A DNA stretch of 64,000 bases, from positions 1,302,001-1,366,000 of the forward strand of contig NZ_CP023737.1 in the NCBI RefSeq assembly GCF_002752655.1. Direction: 5' to 3'. The translations under genes and the position numbers were made by a program. The notes beneath the pieces were generated by a model. The model searched no databases. It saw only the letters and a list, made by a program, of their open reading frames with translations, and was not told the origin of the DNA. Below, one piece after another: positions 36,358 to 45,139 of this stretch (position 1 is the stretch's first letter; each line of letters starts with the position of its first letter). This DNA is from Methylosinus trichosporium OB3b. GTDB lineage: Bacteria > Pseudomonadota > Alphaproteobacteria > Rhizobiales > Beijerinckiaceae.

Positions 36358-37548
36358 TCAACCGAACATCAACAATCCCACTTGCAGCGCCAGATGCGTG
36401 GAGCCCTGAATGCTGACCGCTCCACGTTCATAGACCTCTCCGACCGTGGCCGTCCCGTCGACCAATTCGCAAAACGCCGGATGCGTGACGGCGATGGTGC
36501 AATCGGCGGAGTCGCCCGCGTCCTCGCGCACGAGGACCTCCGGTCCGGACAGATCGAGGATCCAAGCGTCGCCGCCCTCCCCTTCCACGACGAATCGACA
36601 AACGCCTCGCAGGCCGGCGCGCCGTTCCGAATCGCTCATCGGCAGACGCGCGCGAACGAGCGCATGAAAGTCGACGGGTCTGGCCTTCGTCGCCGCCTCG
36701 CCCGGCTCTCCTCCGCCATAGAAGCGCGCGAGCGTGTCCTGGCCCAGTTTTTCACTCAAGCCGTCGATGCGCGATCGCAAGGCCTCGGGGACGGAGGCGA
36801 GCGGAATAGCGCGGCCTCTTCCGACGGAGTCCTGATTGATCTTCTCCGAGAAGTGAACTTTGACGTCGCCGTCGCCACGATCGTGATCGGAGGTAAAGAC
36901 CTTGTCCACTATGCTCGGCTCCCAAGCTAGGCCGAGAAAAGCGAAGATATGCGGCAGTGTGGCGCGGGGGTCGCGGGTCATTTCCTCATAGACGACACGA
37001 AAGCATCGATCTGGATGCGCGCTTTCGAAATCCAGGATTTTCGTATTCTTGTCCAGCCAGCTCTCTGCCATGGCGGCCACGAGATTGTCCGGCTGGGCGG
37101 CGACATAGGAAGCGAGCTCGGGCATGAAGCCGAGCGAGCTGAACTTCAGACAAGACTGAACGACATCCATGCAATTGCGGTAGAGACACAAATATCTCGC
37201 ATCGGGGAAGACTTTCGACAGAATATCGAGGAAATCGACATTCAGCGTCGTTTTCTCGCACCACAGGCGCTTGCCTCGCATCGCGGCGTAGCGTTGCATC
37301 AATCCATCGACGATCGCGCGCACCTCCTGCAGGATTTGCGTATCACGGTCTCTTTCCGAACCATCGAAACGCTGTCCGACCGAAAAACGGATCGTGTCGA
37401 TCAGACTTCGGCAGGTTGGGCCGAGATAGGCTTGCGCCGGGCAGGCGATCTGCGAATGCGTGTCGATGATCATACGCAGCAATGTCGATCCTGATCTTTC
37501 ACATGACAGGATGAAAACCGGCGCCGCGCCGCTGGACGGATCGATCAT
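36358..37548 (-). CDS. sulfotransferase fused to an SCP2-like lipid-binding domain
   Basis: 396 residues from the ATG at 37548, chosen because GAGGAGG lies 10 bases upstream; a TTG further up (37593) lacks a site. The N-terminal 260 residues are a PAPS-type sulfotransferase: the 5'-phosphosulfate loop VFILSCERSGSTLLRMII and the 3' motif RYLCLYRNCMDVVQSCL. The last 110 residues (VRARLPMSDSERRAGLRGVC onward; CTIAVTHPAFCELVDG; YERGAVSIQGSTHLALQVG) match the SCP2 sterol-carrier fold. The fusion suggests a hydrophobic acceptor held by the SCP2 domain. Base composition is lower in GC than neighbours, hinting at acquisition. Confidence 0.78.
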   Translation of the reverse strand: MIDPSSGAAPVFILSCERSGSTLLRMIIDTHSQIACPAQAYLGPTCRSLIDTIRFSVGQRFDGSERDRDTQILQEVRAIVDGLMQRYAAMRGKRLWCEKTTLNVDFLDILSKVFPDARYLCLYRNCMDVVQSCLKFSSLGFMPELASYVAAQPDNLVAAMAESWLDKNTKILDFESAHPDRCFRVVYEEMTRDPRATLPHIFAFLGLAWEPSIVDKVFTSDHDRGDGDVKVHFSEKINQDSVGRGRAIPLASVPEALRSRIDGLSEKLGQDTLARFYGGGEPGEAATKARPVDFHALVRARLPMSDSERRAGLRGVCRFVVEGEGGDAWILDLSGPEVLVREDAGDSADCTIAVTHPAFCELVDGTATVGEVYERGAVSIQGSTHLALQVGLLMFG

Positions 37549-37732
37549 GAGAACCGGGCCTCCTCGAAAATGAACCACCGCACTTTCAAACAATAGATTT
37601 TCACGTGTCTATGGTCAAGATTACACTCTTAAAGTGCAATGAGCCGAATCGGCGTTGCTCGAAGCCGCTCCGAGGCCGGCTTGTCGAGGCAGAGCGCCCA
37701 CGAGCGTGATTCAGATCCGACCGGGCTGAAAC

Positions 37733-37752
37733 AGCGAGCCTTAAGGCTCGCT
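37733..37752. repeat. minimal family B palindrome
   Basis: A perfect 20-base palindrome AGCGAGCCTTAAGGCTCGCT, the core of the family B hairpin. It lies between the sulfotransferase and sixA genes. Confidence 0.75.
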
Positions 37753-37800
37753 CAGCGCTCTAGCGACGCGCAAAACAAGAGCCTCGCGCGGCTTTGCCGC

Positions 37801-38334
37801 TCAATCCGGCTCGTCGCCGCCGCCCCGCAAATCCGCGGGCGTGACGAAGCGCTCGAGACGCGCGCCGGCGTTGCCGACCTCGGTCCAGTCGTCGCCGGAA
37901 AAATCCAGCACCGCGAAGGCCGCCGTCGGATATTTCGAGCGCAGGCGCGACAAATCGCCGGGCGCGCCGTCGGTGGCGAGGGCGCAGGCGAGATCGGCGA
38001 AGCCCGGGTTGTGGCCGATGGCGAGCAGCGTCGCGGTCTCGGGCGGCGTCTCGCGCAGCACGTCGAGCAGACGGTCGGGATCGGCGAGATAGATCGCGTC
38101 GTCGAGCTTGCGCCCCACCTCGCGCGGAAAGGCGGCGAGGGCGAGATCGAGCGTGCGCTTGGCGCGGCGCGCGTCGGAGGAGACGGCGAAATCGGGCACG
38201 AGGCCTTCCTCCGCGAGATAACGTCCGACGCGGCGGGCGTCCTCCTCCCCGCGCTTGGTCAGCGGCCGCTGGCGGTCGCCGCCCGCCGAATGGGCGTCGG
38301 CCTTGGCGTGGCGCAGGAGAATGAGGCGTCGCAT
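37801..38334 (-). CDS. sixA: SixA-like phosphohistidine phosphatase
   Basis: 177 residues from the ATG at 38334. Histidine phosphatase fold with the catalytic LRHAKAD (RHG-type) motif at residues 6-12 and the second His in LLAIGHNPGFADL. SixA proteins dephosphorylate phosphohistidine on Hpt or NPr domains. Short length without extra domains supports SixA over a mutase. The gene stands alone, followed by family B sequence. Confidence 0.82.
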   Translation of the reverse strand: MRRLILLRHAKADAHSAGGDRQRPLTKRGEEDARRVGRYLAEEGLVPDFAVSSDARRAKRTLDLALAAFPREVGRKLDDAIYLADPDRLLDVLRETPPETATLLAIGHNPGFADLACALATDGAPGDLSRLRSKYPTAAFAVLDFSGDDWTEVGNAGARLERFVTPADLRGGGDEPD

Positions 38335-38340
38335 CGTCAA

Positions 38341-38643
38341 ATCATCCGTCTCCCGGGAGCTTCGCTCACAAGCGGCGCGGCCGGCCGCCGCCGAGCTTTT
38401 TTAAAAATTCGATCGGTCTCGGCCCCGATCATAGCGAAACTTTCGCGTCTCGGCGCGCCCATATCCGCGCCACGGGGCGGCAGGGCGGAGGAAGGTCGTT
38501 TCTGCAGGTTTTCGAAGCGTCGCGGTTGCGCTATAGGACCTTCGCCGATTGCGAGAGCGAGCGCCGACGGACCGATGGGCGCTCGAGCGACGCGACAGGG
38601 CCGTAAACGGAACCTAAGGGCAGGAAGCAGAGGGAAGGCACGC
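38341..38643. other. intergenic region without a gene
   Basis: About 300 bases between divergent genes. It contains a short AT-rich run (TTTTTTAAAAATTCGATC near 38398-38415) that could be a promoter for sixA or the downstream gene, and a Shine-Dalgarno-like GCAGAGGGAAGG before the ATG at 38644. Nothing else is recognised. Confidence 0.5.
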
Positions 38644-38949
38644 ATGATCCGCGAATTCAAATACCGTGGCGAGACTTTCAGAGTGAACGCGCACGGCATC
38701 GATGGCCACGAGGAAGTGTTCATCATGCATCTCGTCGATGGCGAGGAAGAGGGCGAGATCTCCATCGATCGCATGACGGAAGAAAACGACACCAGCGCGC
38801 CGATCTCCGCCATCTGCCAGATGCTGTGCGACAAGCTGATCATCGAGAACAGCATCGACGTCGCCGACCCGAACGGCGCCTTCGCCTGGGTCGAGGTCGA
38901 GGCCCTTCGCGAAGTGCTCCCGACCCGCAGCGACAAGGCGGCGCATTGA
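38644..38949 (+). CDS. conserved small acidic protein of unknown function
   Basis: 101 residues from the ATG at 38644. Strongly acidic (HEEVFIMHLVDGEEEGEISI) with alternating strand/helix pattern, no signal peptide and no cofactor motif. The start is supported by an upstream purine-rich site. No family recognised. It lies upstream of glyA and is separated from it by a 280-base leader, so co-regulation is possible but not shown. Confidence 0.65.
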   Translation: MIREFKYRGETFRVNAHGIDGHEEVFIMHLVDGEEEGEISIDRMTEENDTSAPISAICQMLCDKLIIENSIDVADPNGAFAWVEVEALREVLPTRSDKAAH

Positions 38950-38957
38950 TCCTCGGA

Positions 38958-38989
38958 CGGCTTCGGCGACGCGCGCGCCGCCGAAGCCG
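38958..38989. terminator. probable hairpin terminator
   Basis: Inverted arms CGGCTTCGGCG and CGCCGAAGCCG (11 base pairs, loop 10) lie 9 bases after the small acidic gene. There is no T-run, so termination is only likely. The rest of the glyA leader up to 39232 shows no recognised riboswitch. Confidence 0.5.
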
Positions 38990-39232
38990 AAGCCGCCCGT
39001 GGCCGGCGGCTCGCGTCATCCCGATTCGATAAGAGCTGAAGAGCGAGCGCGAAGACCGCTCTTTTCACCCCGGGCTCGGCGTGATAAGCGGCAGGCTTCA
39101 CATTTCGTTTCGTCCCGCATGGGCCGGGCGCGCGCCTTATCGCCCCCGAAACCGCCATGCCGAATGTGATCGATCGGCTTTCCCGTCGGGGACGCGGGAG
39201 CGCCGGCGCTTTGCTCGCCATCAGAGGTAAAC

Positions 39233-40507
39233 ATGAGCCAGACCAGCTTTTTCTCTACTCCGCTCGCCGAATCCGATCCCGAGCTCGCCAAGGCCATCGG
39301 TCTCGAGCTCGGCCGGCAGCGCGACGAGATCGAGCTGATCGCCTCCGAGAACATCGTCTCCAAGGCGGTGCTCGAGGCGCAGGGCTCGGTTCTGACCAAC
39401 AAATACGCCGAAGGCTATCCGGGCAAGCGCTATTATGGCGGCTGCCAGTTCGTCGACATCGCCGAGAATCTGGCGATCGAGCGCGCCAAGCAGCTGTTCG
39501 GCTGCGGCTTCGCCAATGTGCAGCCGAATTCCGGCAGCCAGGCCAATCAGTCGGTGTTCCTCGCTCTGGCGACGCCGGGCGACACGTTTCTCGGCCTCGA
39601 CCTCGCTGCGGGCGGCCATTTGACGCATGGCTCGCCGGTCAACCTCTCCGGCAAATGGTTCAAGCCGGTCCCCTATACGGTGCGCAAGGACGACCAGCGC
39701 ATCGACATGGAACAGGTCGCGGCGCTCGCCGCCGAGCACAAGCCGAAGCTGATCATCGCCGGCGGCTCGGGCTATTCGCGCATCTGGGACTTCGAGGCCT
39801 TCCGCAAGATCGCCGACAGCGTCGGCGCTTATTTCATGGTCGACATGGCGCATTTCGCCGGCCTCGTGGCCGCCGGCCTGCACCCCTCGCCGTTCCCGCA
39901 TGCGCATATCGTCACCACCACGACACATAAGACGCTGCGCGGCCCGCGCGGCGGCATGGTGCTCACCAATGACGAAGAGATCGCCAAGAAGATCAATTCG
40001 GCGGTGTTCCCCGGCCTGCAGGGCGGCCCGTTGATGCATGTGATCGCCGGCAAGGCCGCCGCCTTCGGCGAGGCGCTGAAGCCGGAGTTCAAGGCCTATC
40101 AGCAACAGGTGAAGGACAACGCCCAGACGCTGGCGCAGACGCTGGTCGACGCCGGCCTCGCCATCGTCTCCGGCGGCACCGACAATCATCTGATGCTGGT
40201 CGATCTGCGTCCGAAGAAGCTGACCGGCAAGGCGGCGGAAGCGGCGCTCGGCCGCGCCCATATCACCTGCAACAAGAACGGCATTCCCTTCGATCCGGAG
40301 AAGCCCTTCGTCACCTCCGGCATTCGCCTCGGCTCGCCGGCCGCCACCTCGCGCGGCTTCGGCACGGCGGAGTTCAAGACGGTTGGCGGCTATATCGTCG
40401 AGGTGCTGGACGGGCTCGCCGCCAAGGGCGAGGCGGACAACGCCGCGACGGAAGCCGCGGTGAAGGAGAAGGTCCACGCGCTGACGGCGAAATTCCCGAT
40501 CTATTGA
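39233..40507 (+). CDS. glyA: serine hydroxymethyltransferase
   Basis: 424-residue PLP enzyme interconverting serine and glycine with tetrahydrofolate, a key step of one-carbon metabolism and of the serine cycle in methylotrophs. The PLP-lysine lies in [15 protein letters not shown] near residue 230; [15 protein letters not shown] and [12 protein letters not shown] are the folate and cofactor site motifs. Full length. The upstream AGAGGTAAAC provides a ribosome site. Monocistronic, with a hairpin after the stop. Confidence 0.97.
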   Translation: MSQTSFFSTPLAESDPELAKAIGLELGRQRDEIELIASENIVSKAVLEAQGSVLTNKYAEGYPGKRYYGGCQFVDIAENLAIERAKQLFGCGFANVQPNSGSQANQSVFLALATPGDTFLGLDLAAGGHLTHGSPVNLSGKWFKPVPYTVRKDDQRIDMEQVAALAAEHKPKLIIAGGSGYSRIWDFEAFRKIADSVGAYFMVDMAHFAGLVAAGLHPSPFPHAHIVTTTTHKTLRGPRGGMVLTNDEEIAKKINSAVFPGLQGGPLMHVIAGKAAAFGEALKPEFKAYQQQVKDNAQTLAQTLVDAGLAIVSGGTDNHLMLVDLRPKKLTGKAAEAALGRAHITCNKNGIPFDPEKPFVTSGIRLGSPAATSRGFGTAEFKTVGGYIVEVLDGLAAKGEADNAATEAAVKEKVHALTAKFPIY

Positions 40508-40516
40508 TTGGCGCCG

Positions 40517-40547
40517 ACGCCCCTCCCTCTCGATCGAGGGAGGGGCG
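40517..40547. terminator. probable glyA terminator hairpin
   Basis: CGCCCCTCCCTC and GAGGGAGGGGCG arms around TCGATC, starting 10 bases after the glyA stop. Very stable, but followed by CCAGAGC rather than a T-run. Confidence 0.65.
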
Positions 40548-40559
40548 CCAGAGCGCTTT

Positions 40560-40612
40560 CTAGAATTCTTTCGTTTGAGCGAATTCTGATCGATCGAACG
40601 CTGCCGTTCGAA
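40560..40612. repeat. family A element, partial
   Basis: CTAGAATTCTTTCGTTTGAG, then CGAATTCTGATCGATCGAACG. It is the distal half of the family A repeat, directly followed by a family B hairpin. Confidence 0.75.
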
Positions 40613-40627
40613 ACTGACGGGCCTCGA

Positions 40628-40690
40628 GAGCGAGCCTGAAGGCTCGCGGTCCAGGGGCCGCGCTTGGACCGCGAGCCTTCAGGCTCGCTC
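40628..40690. repeat. family B hairpin
   Basis: Second complete copy of the 25-base inverted pair seen at 33881, with a different loop. The 400-base gap after glyA (40508-40918) consists mainly of the terminator, this repeat and the family A half; no gene is seen. Confidence 0.85.
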
Positions 40691-40918
40691 TTTCAGCCCT
40701 GTCGAATCGGCTGAATCACGCCACTCGTCCTGCGGTGGCCTGCCTTCCGAATCCGGCGCCCAGAGCGCGCGCGCCCGAGGCTCGCTTTTTATCCCGCCCG
40801 CATCGCGCCTAAACATGAGATTTTCGGCACGACAATTGCGATCGCTTGTTCAAAAGTCCTTTCCGCATGTCGCTTTTGTCGCAAAGCCGGCATGCCTAGC
40901 AAAGGAGGAGTAGGCGAT

Positions 40919-41377
40919 ATGAGATTGGCGGAGGCTTTCGCGTCGGCGACGCTCGACGATATCAAGGCGGCGCTCGACGGCGGCAAACTGGTCCTGTATT
41001 CGACCGGTCGTCCGGTGGGGCCGGATCACGTGATTACCCGCAGCGAGGCGCTCGCGACTTTCACTTTCGCTTCTCCGGCCTTCAACGGCGACGCGCCGTC
41101 GTTCGCCGAAGCGACGGTGATCGCGACGGCGATCGGCACGCCCGGCTGGGCGCGCCTGTCGAAGGCGGACGGCACGCCGGTGGCCGATCTTTCGGCCGGC
41201 CCGGGCGCGACGGAGATCAAGCTCGCCAGCGTTTCGGCGACCAAGGACTTCCCTGTCACAGTGACCTCGGTCACATTCGGCCCGGCCGAGACGGTCGAAT
41301 GGGCGAAGACGGAATTCGGTCACGTGTTCCAGACCAATCACGACAATCCGTTCCGCAAGGTTTCGGTGCGCGGCTGA
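40919..41377 (+). CDS. small beta-rich protein of unknown function
   Basis: 152 residues from the ATG at 40919, with AAAGGAGGAG about 9 bases upstream. No signal peptide. Strand-rich pattern: KLVLYSTGRPVGPDHVITRS, ATFTFASPAFNG, FAEATVIATAIGTPGWARLS, then VTVTSVTFGPAETVEW. It resembles a compact beta-sandwich or phage-structural fold only in general pattern. No family is recognised. Transcribed alone, convergent with the repeat-protein gene downstream. Confidence 0.65.
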   Translation: MRLAEAFASATLDDIKAALDGGKLVLYSTGRPVGPDHVITRSEALATFTFASPAFNGDAPSFAEATVIATAIGTPGWARLSKADGTPVADLSAGPGATEIKLASVSATKDFPVTVTSVTFGPAETVEWAKTEFGHVFQTNHDNPFRKVSVRG

Positions 41378-41422
41378 TCGCGCTGGTCCGGCGGCGTCGA
41401 CGACGCCGCCGGATCGACGGCC

Positions 41423-42304
41423 TCAGGCGGGCCGAGAGCCCTGCCCCATCAAATCCTTCAGCAGCGTGTCGGCGCTCGTTTGCGTAGCGCTGGCGTCTCC
41501 GTTCTGAGCTTGCGCGATCAGCGCTTTCAGATCGTCGATGATCGTCGAAGAAGACGATGAGGACGAGGACGAGGCGTCGCTGGTCTCCGCGTCCGTGGAC
41601 GTTCCCAGAAGCGTCGAGAGTTCGCCGTCGAGGCTCGTCGCAGCCGTCTTCGCGGCGGAAGAGTCGCCCGACTGAGCGGCCTCGAGAAGCGTCGCGAGGT
41701 CGGAGACGAAAGACGATTCCGTGGACGACGAATCGGATGTTCCGCTCGACGAGCCGGAACCGCCATCAGTGGGCGGCGGCGGCGGTGCGCTCAACCGGCT
41801 CTCGATTTCGGTCGCTGTCGTCTGAGCGCCGGTCATGTCGCCGGATTGCACGGACGAGACGAGCGACTGAAGATCGGTCAGGAAGCCGGATTGCCCGGCC
41901 GTGTCGGAGTCGCTCGCGCTGGTCAGATCCTGCAATTGCGTCTTCAAGCTCGTCGCCGCGGCGGACGCCGCTTCCGTATCGCCGGACTGGACCGATTTCA
42001 GCAATGTCGCGACCGTCGAAGCGAAGGACGAATCGCTGCTGTCCGTCGTTTGACTGCTCGACGTCGAGGAAGAATCGAGCTGCGCCAGGACGCCCGCCAG
42101 CCCATCGGAGGCGGAATTGCGAAAGGAGGCCATGCCCGCCGCATCGGGCGGAGGCCCCGCCGGCTGCGTGGCGCCGGCTGCGCCGGCCGTCTGAGCGGCC
42201 TGGGCCGCCGAATCGGCGATGGCTTTTTCGACATCCTTGTCGGTTTTTTGCTGCTGATAGAGCGAGGTTAGCGCGCTCGCGGAGTTGAGGCTAGATATTG
42301 TCAT
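41423..42304 (-). CDS. Ser/Asp-rich protein with four 34-residue repeats
   Basis: 293 residues, no cysteines or aromatic-rich core, acidic overall. Four similar units with consensus FxSDLxTLLxxxQSGDxxAA plus xTAATSLxxxL are seen (starting near residues 96, 141, 201 and 257), separated by linkers of Ser, Asp and Thr (SSSTSSSQTTDSSDSS; SDASSSSSSSSS). Each unit should form a helical hairpin with the invariant QSGD/QNGD turn. There is no classical signal peptide; the N-terminus (MTISSLNSASALTSLYQQQ) resembles that of leaderless secreted or flagellar-type proteins. Function unknown. Confidence 0.72.
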   Translation of the reverse strand: MTISSLNSASALTSLYQQQKTDKDVEKAIADSAAQAAQTAGAAGATQPAGPPPDAAGMASFRNSASDGLAGVLAQLDSSSTSSSQTTDSSDSSFASTVATLLKSVQSGDTEAASAAATSLKTQLQDLTSASDSDTAGQSGFLTDLQSLVSSVQSGDMTGAQTTATEIESRLSAPPPPPTDGGSGSSSGTSDSSSTESSFVSDLATLLEAAQSGDSSAAKTAATSLDGELSTLLGTSTDAETSDASSSSSSSSSTIIDDLKALIAQAQNGDASATQTSADTLLKDLMGQGSRPA

Positions 42305-42566
42305 TCTGCGTATCCTTCCCGAGGGGGACGACGCAGGAATTTCGTATAGTATCCTTATGCAAACCTTACAAATGCAGATCCTCGGCAGGCGGATACACCG
42401 TTCGATTACAATCGCCGTCGTATTTATCTATAGCATATCCAATAATACCGAAACATTTCTGGATTATACATTGCTGGCAACATGAACGCGGCGGCAACGG
42501 CTGCGGCCGCATGAAGTCGCAGGCTCGGGTCTCCCCGAACCTGCGACGATCAGGCGTGCTGGGGGC
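42305..42566. other. AT-richer intergenic region
   Basis: About 260 bases, much lower in GC than its surroundings. Promoter-like elements for the repeat-protein gene include TATAAT on the minus strand near 42468 and TATAGATAAATACG near 42430. No gene or known RNA is recognised. Confidence 0.4.
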
Positions 42567-43001
42567 TCAATCGGAAGTGATCACCACCTCCGGATAGAGA
42601 TCCTTCTCCTCGCGATCGAGGCCGTCTTCCTCGGCGATCTGCACGCCGGCGATGCACACCTCCTCTTGATCTATCACCAGCGCGACCTTCTCGAGCTCCG
42701 CGCCGACGCAGGGGCCGTCGTTGCAGACGCCGGTCGGAATGTCGAACTGCGCGCCATGCTTGCCACAGAGCAGGAATCGCTGCGTGGGATCGAAGAAGGA
42801 TTTCGGCTCGAAGTCGAGCCGGCTATTCTGATGCGGGCAGCGATTCACATAGGCGTAATATTTGCCCTGATGACGTACGATGATGATCGGAAAGGGGACT
42901 GTCTTCCCTTCCTCATTGATGCGGGCGAGCACATAGCCGACCGCCCTGCGCTTGGCGACGTCATTGACGTGGCAAACGGCGAAGATTTCGCTGACCTCCA
43001 T
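42567..43001 (-). CDS. Rieske [2Fe-2S] domain protein
   Basis: 144 residues. The Rieske ligands are in NRCPHQNSRLDF (C-x-H) and LLCGKHGAQFDIPTG (C-x2-H), near residues 54 and 78. It has no membrane anchor and no oxygenase partner nearby, so it is a ferredoxin-like or nitrite-reductase-small-subunit-like electron carrier. Further cysteines at NDGPCVG and EEVCIAG are unusual. Transcribed alone. Confidence 0.88.
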   Translation of the reverse strand: MEVSEIFAVCHVNDVAKRRAVGYVLARINEEGKTVPFPIIIVRHQGKYYAYVNRCPHQNSRLDFEPKSFFDPTQRFLLCGKHGAQFDIPTGVCNDGPCVGAELEKVALVIDQEEVCIAGVQIAEEDGLDREEKDLYPEVVITSD

Positions 43002-43168
43002 CTCGCTTCCTCTGCTTACAGCCGTTCCAAAGACTGCCTAGGTGCAAGCAATCTCGGCGCCGCGCGCGCTGTGCGCCGGCGCACAGCGGCCGGCCCGCCC
43101 GATCCGTAGAACTCTGGTCAGAGACGAAATGACGACGGGCCAGGCCCGCGCGGGACCGGGGGAACATC

Positions 43169-43447
43169 ATGAGCTTTGCAATGACCGAATTCGCGTCCCG
43201 GCCTGTTCAGACCGGCTCGGCTGTGCGCATCTCGCTGGCGCTGCTCGCAATGGTGGCTGGTCTTGCAGCGGGCAAGGCGCTCATCGCCCGCGTCGCGACG
43301 CCGGCCTTGGCCGAGCCCGCCCCGGCGGTGGCGACGCTGCGCGCGGCGCCGGCCAAGGATGTCTGCCGCGCGGTCGAGGTGGAGATCGACGAAGGCTATG
43401 GCGTGCGCGGGCATGTCACCCGCTGGGTCTGCCGCAAGGCGGGCTGA
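43169..43447 (+). CDS. small membrane-anchored protein of unknown function
   Basis: 92 residues from the ATG at 43169, with GGGGGAAC before it. One hydrophobic helix at about 20-40 (ISLALLAMVAGLAAGKALIA), then an Ala/Pro stretch and a short C-terminal domain with two cysteines (KDVCRAVEV, RWVCRKAG) that may form a disulfide in the periplasm. No family recognised. Confidence 0.6.
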   Translation: MSFAMTEFASRPVQTGSAVRISLALLAMVAGLAAGKALIARVATPALAEPAPAVATLRAAPAKDVCRAVEVEIDEGYGVRGHVTRWVCRKAG

Positions 43448-43454
43448 GACGCCT

Positions 43455-44180
43455 TTACGCTTTGACGAAACGATAGCCGACGCCGGGATCGGTGACGATG
43501 AGGCGCGGCGCGGAGGGATCCTCCTCGATCTTGGCCCGCAACTGGCCGATGAAGACGCGCAGATATTGCGTGTCGCCGCCATGCGCCGGCCCCCAGACGG
43601 CGGTGAGGATCTGCTTATGCGTCAGCAGCTTGCCCGGATGGCGGGCGAGCGTCGCGAGGAGGTCGTATTCCTTCGGGGTGAGCTTGACCGGCGCGCCGTC
43701 GCGGGTCACGGCGCGATTGGCGAGATCGATGCGCAGGCCGAGGCTCTCGACCTCGGCGGCGGCGGGACCGGCGTCGCGCGCGCCATGGCGCAGCGCCGCG
43801 CGCAGCCGCGCGAGCAGCTCGCCGATGGAGAACGGCTTTTCGACATAGTCGTCGGCGCCGGCGTCGAGCGCCTCGATCTTCTCCTGCTCGCGGTCGCGCG
43901 CAGAGACGATGAGAATCGGAACCTGGGAGAAGGCCCGCGCCTGCGCCAGCACCTCCTTGCCGTCCATATCGGGGAGGCCGAGGTCGAGCAACACCGCGTC
44001 GGGCGAAAGGGCGGCGATCGCCCTCAAGGCTTCGCGCCCGCTCGCCGCTTCGATCGTCCGATAGCCGCCGGCGGCGAGCGCCGGCTTCAGCACGCGCAGC
44101 AGCTGCGGCTCGTCGTCGACGATGAGGACCCGCGGCGCGTTGGCGAGCGGCGGGGCCTCGGCCTTGTGCTGCTCGGCCAT
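43455..44180 (-). CDS. kdpE: KdpE-like response regulator
   Basis: 241 residues from the ATG at 44180. Receiver domain: VLIVDDEPQLLRVL, phosphoacceptor in AVLLDLGLPDMDG, and VEKPFSIGEL lysine. The winged helix (HPGKLLTHKQILTAVWGP, then YLRVFIGQLRAKIE) is very close to KdpE, which activates the high-affinity potassium pump. The kinase KdpD and kdpFABC are not in this window, so the gene is either displaced or has another partner. The longer open frame upstream to 44327 overlaps the rhodanese gene and is not used. Confidence 0.85.
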   Translation of the reverse strand: MAEQHKAEAPPLANAPRVLIVDDEPQLLRVLKPALAAGGYRTIEAASGREALRAIAALSPDAVLLDLGLPDMDGKEVLAQARAFSQVPILIVSARDREQEKIEALDAGADDYVEKPFSIGELLARLRAALRHGARDAGPAAAEVESLGLRIDLANRAVTRDGAPVKLTPKEYDLLATLARHPGKLLTHKQILTAVWGPAHGGDTQYLRVFIGQLRAKIEEDPSAPRLIVTDPGVGYRFVKA

Positions 44181-44217
44181 TCCGGCGTCCCCATTCGGCG
44201 AGATCGCGGCGCCCGCG

Positions 44218-44550
44218 TCACATGCCGGGCACGACCGGCTCGCCCGCCTTCTGCCAACCGAGAATGCCGCCGCCGAAATGCGTGCGGACGTCGCGCCGGC
44301 CGAGCAGGCGCGCCTGCTCCATCGCATTCACCGAGCGCTTGCCGGAGCGGCAATAGACGACGATCGTCTGGTTCTCCGCAGGCCGCGGAATCTGCGTCGG
44401 GTCGAAGCGGGAGAGCGGATTGAACAGCGCGCCTTCGATATGGCCGGAGGCGTATTCATCGGCCTCGCGCACATCGATGAGAATGATCGAGCCGTCGGCG
44501 AGGCCGGTCTTCAAATCGTCGAGGCTGATGTCGGTGAACGGGTCGGCCAT
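44218..44550 (-). CDS. rhodanese-like protein
   Basis: 110 residues from the ATG at 44550, a single rhodanese domain. The active-site loop VVYCRSGKRSVNAM carries the persulfide Cys, with the CH2A-like motif IDVREADEYASGHIEGALFN. No signal peptide. Small single-domain rhodaneses carry sulfur in the cytoplasm. It precedes kdpE by 37 bases. The frame continues upstream without homology. Confidence 0.88.
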   Translation of the reverse strand: MADPFTDISLDDLKTGLADGSIILIDVREADEYASGHIEGALFNPLSRFDPTQIPRPAENQTIVVYCRSGKRSVNAMEQARLLGRRDVRTHFGGGILGWQKAGEPVVPGM

Positions 44551-44674
44551 GGTCGGGGTCCTGAAATGGGCGCTCCCGCCGCCGAGCGATGCCGGCTTGA
44601 TGCGGGGCGCGGGCGCGTTAGGTGGCAGCGCCTCGGGGGCGCAGTTCCCACCATGTGACACAGGAGCCGGTGGA

Positions 44675-45115
44675 ATGTCCAGGAACGCATCAATGGCGAG
44701 CATATGCTCGGCGGCAGCCCTCGCGCTCGTCCTCTCGGCCGCTCCGGCCATGGCCAAAACCGTCATGTTGAGGGGCGACCTCACCGGCGGCGCCGTCAAT
44801 CCGCCGAGCGGGAGCAAAGCGTCGGGCGAGATCGAGGTCAAGCTCGATCCCGACACCAAGAAGATCACCTGGAAGGGCCACTACCAGGGCCTCCGCAGCG
44901 AGGAGACCGCGGCCCATTTCCACGGCCCCGCCGGGCCCGGCCAGAACGCCGCCCCGGTGCTGCCGGTCGACGCCGCGAACGGCAAATTCGAGGGCGAGGC
45001 CACGCTCGATGCGAAGCAGGTCGAGCAGCTCGAGAACGGGCGATGGTATTTCAACCTGCACACGGACAAGCATCCCGACGGCGCGCTGCGCGGACAATTG
45101 ATGCGCGTGCGATGA
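44675..45115 (+). CDS. CHRD-domain exported protein
   Basis: 146 residues from the ATG at 44675, with AGGAG upstream. Signal peptide (AAALALVLSAAPAMA, cleavage before KTV). The CHRD domain covers the rest: GDLTGGAVNPPSGSKASGEI, HFHGPAGPGQ, and the closing YFNLHTDKHPDGALRGQLM with the HP/GxxRGQ signature. The function is unknown; it is found in secreted and surface proteins and may bind metal through His. Divergent from rhodanese. Confidence 0.88.
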   Translation: MSRNASMASICSAAALALVLSAAPAMAKTVMLRGDLTGGAVNPPSGSKASGEIEVKLDPDTKKITWKGHYQGLRSEETAAHFHGPAGPGQNAAPVLPVDAANGKFEGEATLDAKQVEQLENGRWYFNLHTDKHPDGALRGQLMRVR

Positions 45116-45139
45116 TGTCGCGCGTCGGCGAGAGGCGGC

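Noticed and set aside
38990-39232. Riboswitch in the glyA leader
   Set aside because: The leader is long and folds in places, but I could not match a glycine, SAM or tetrahydrofolate aptamer core.
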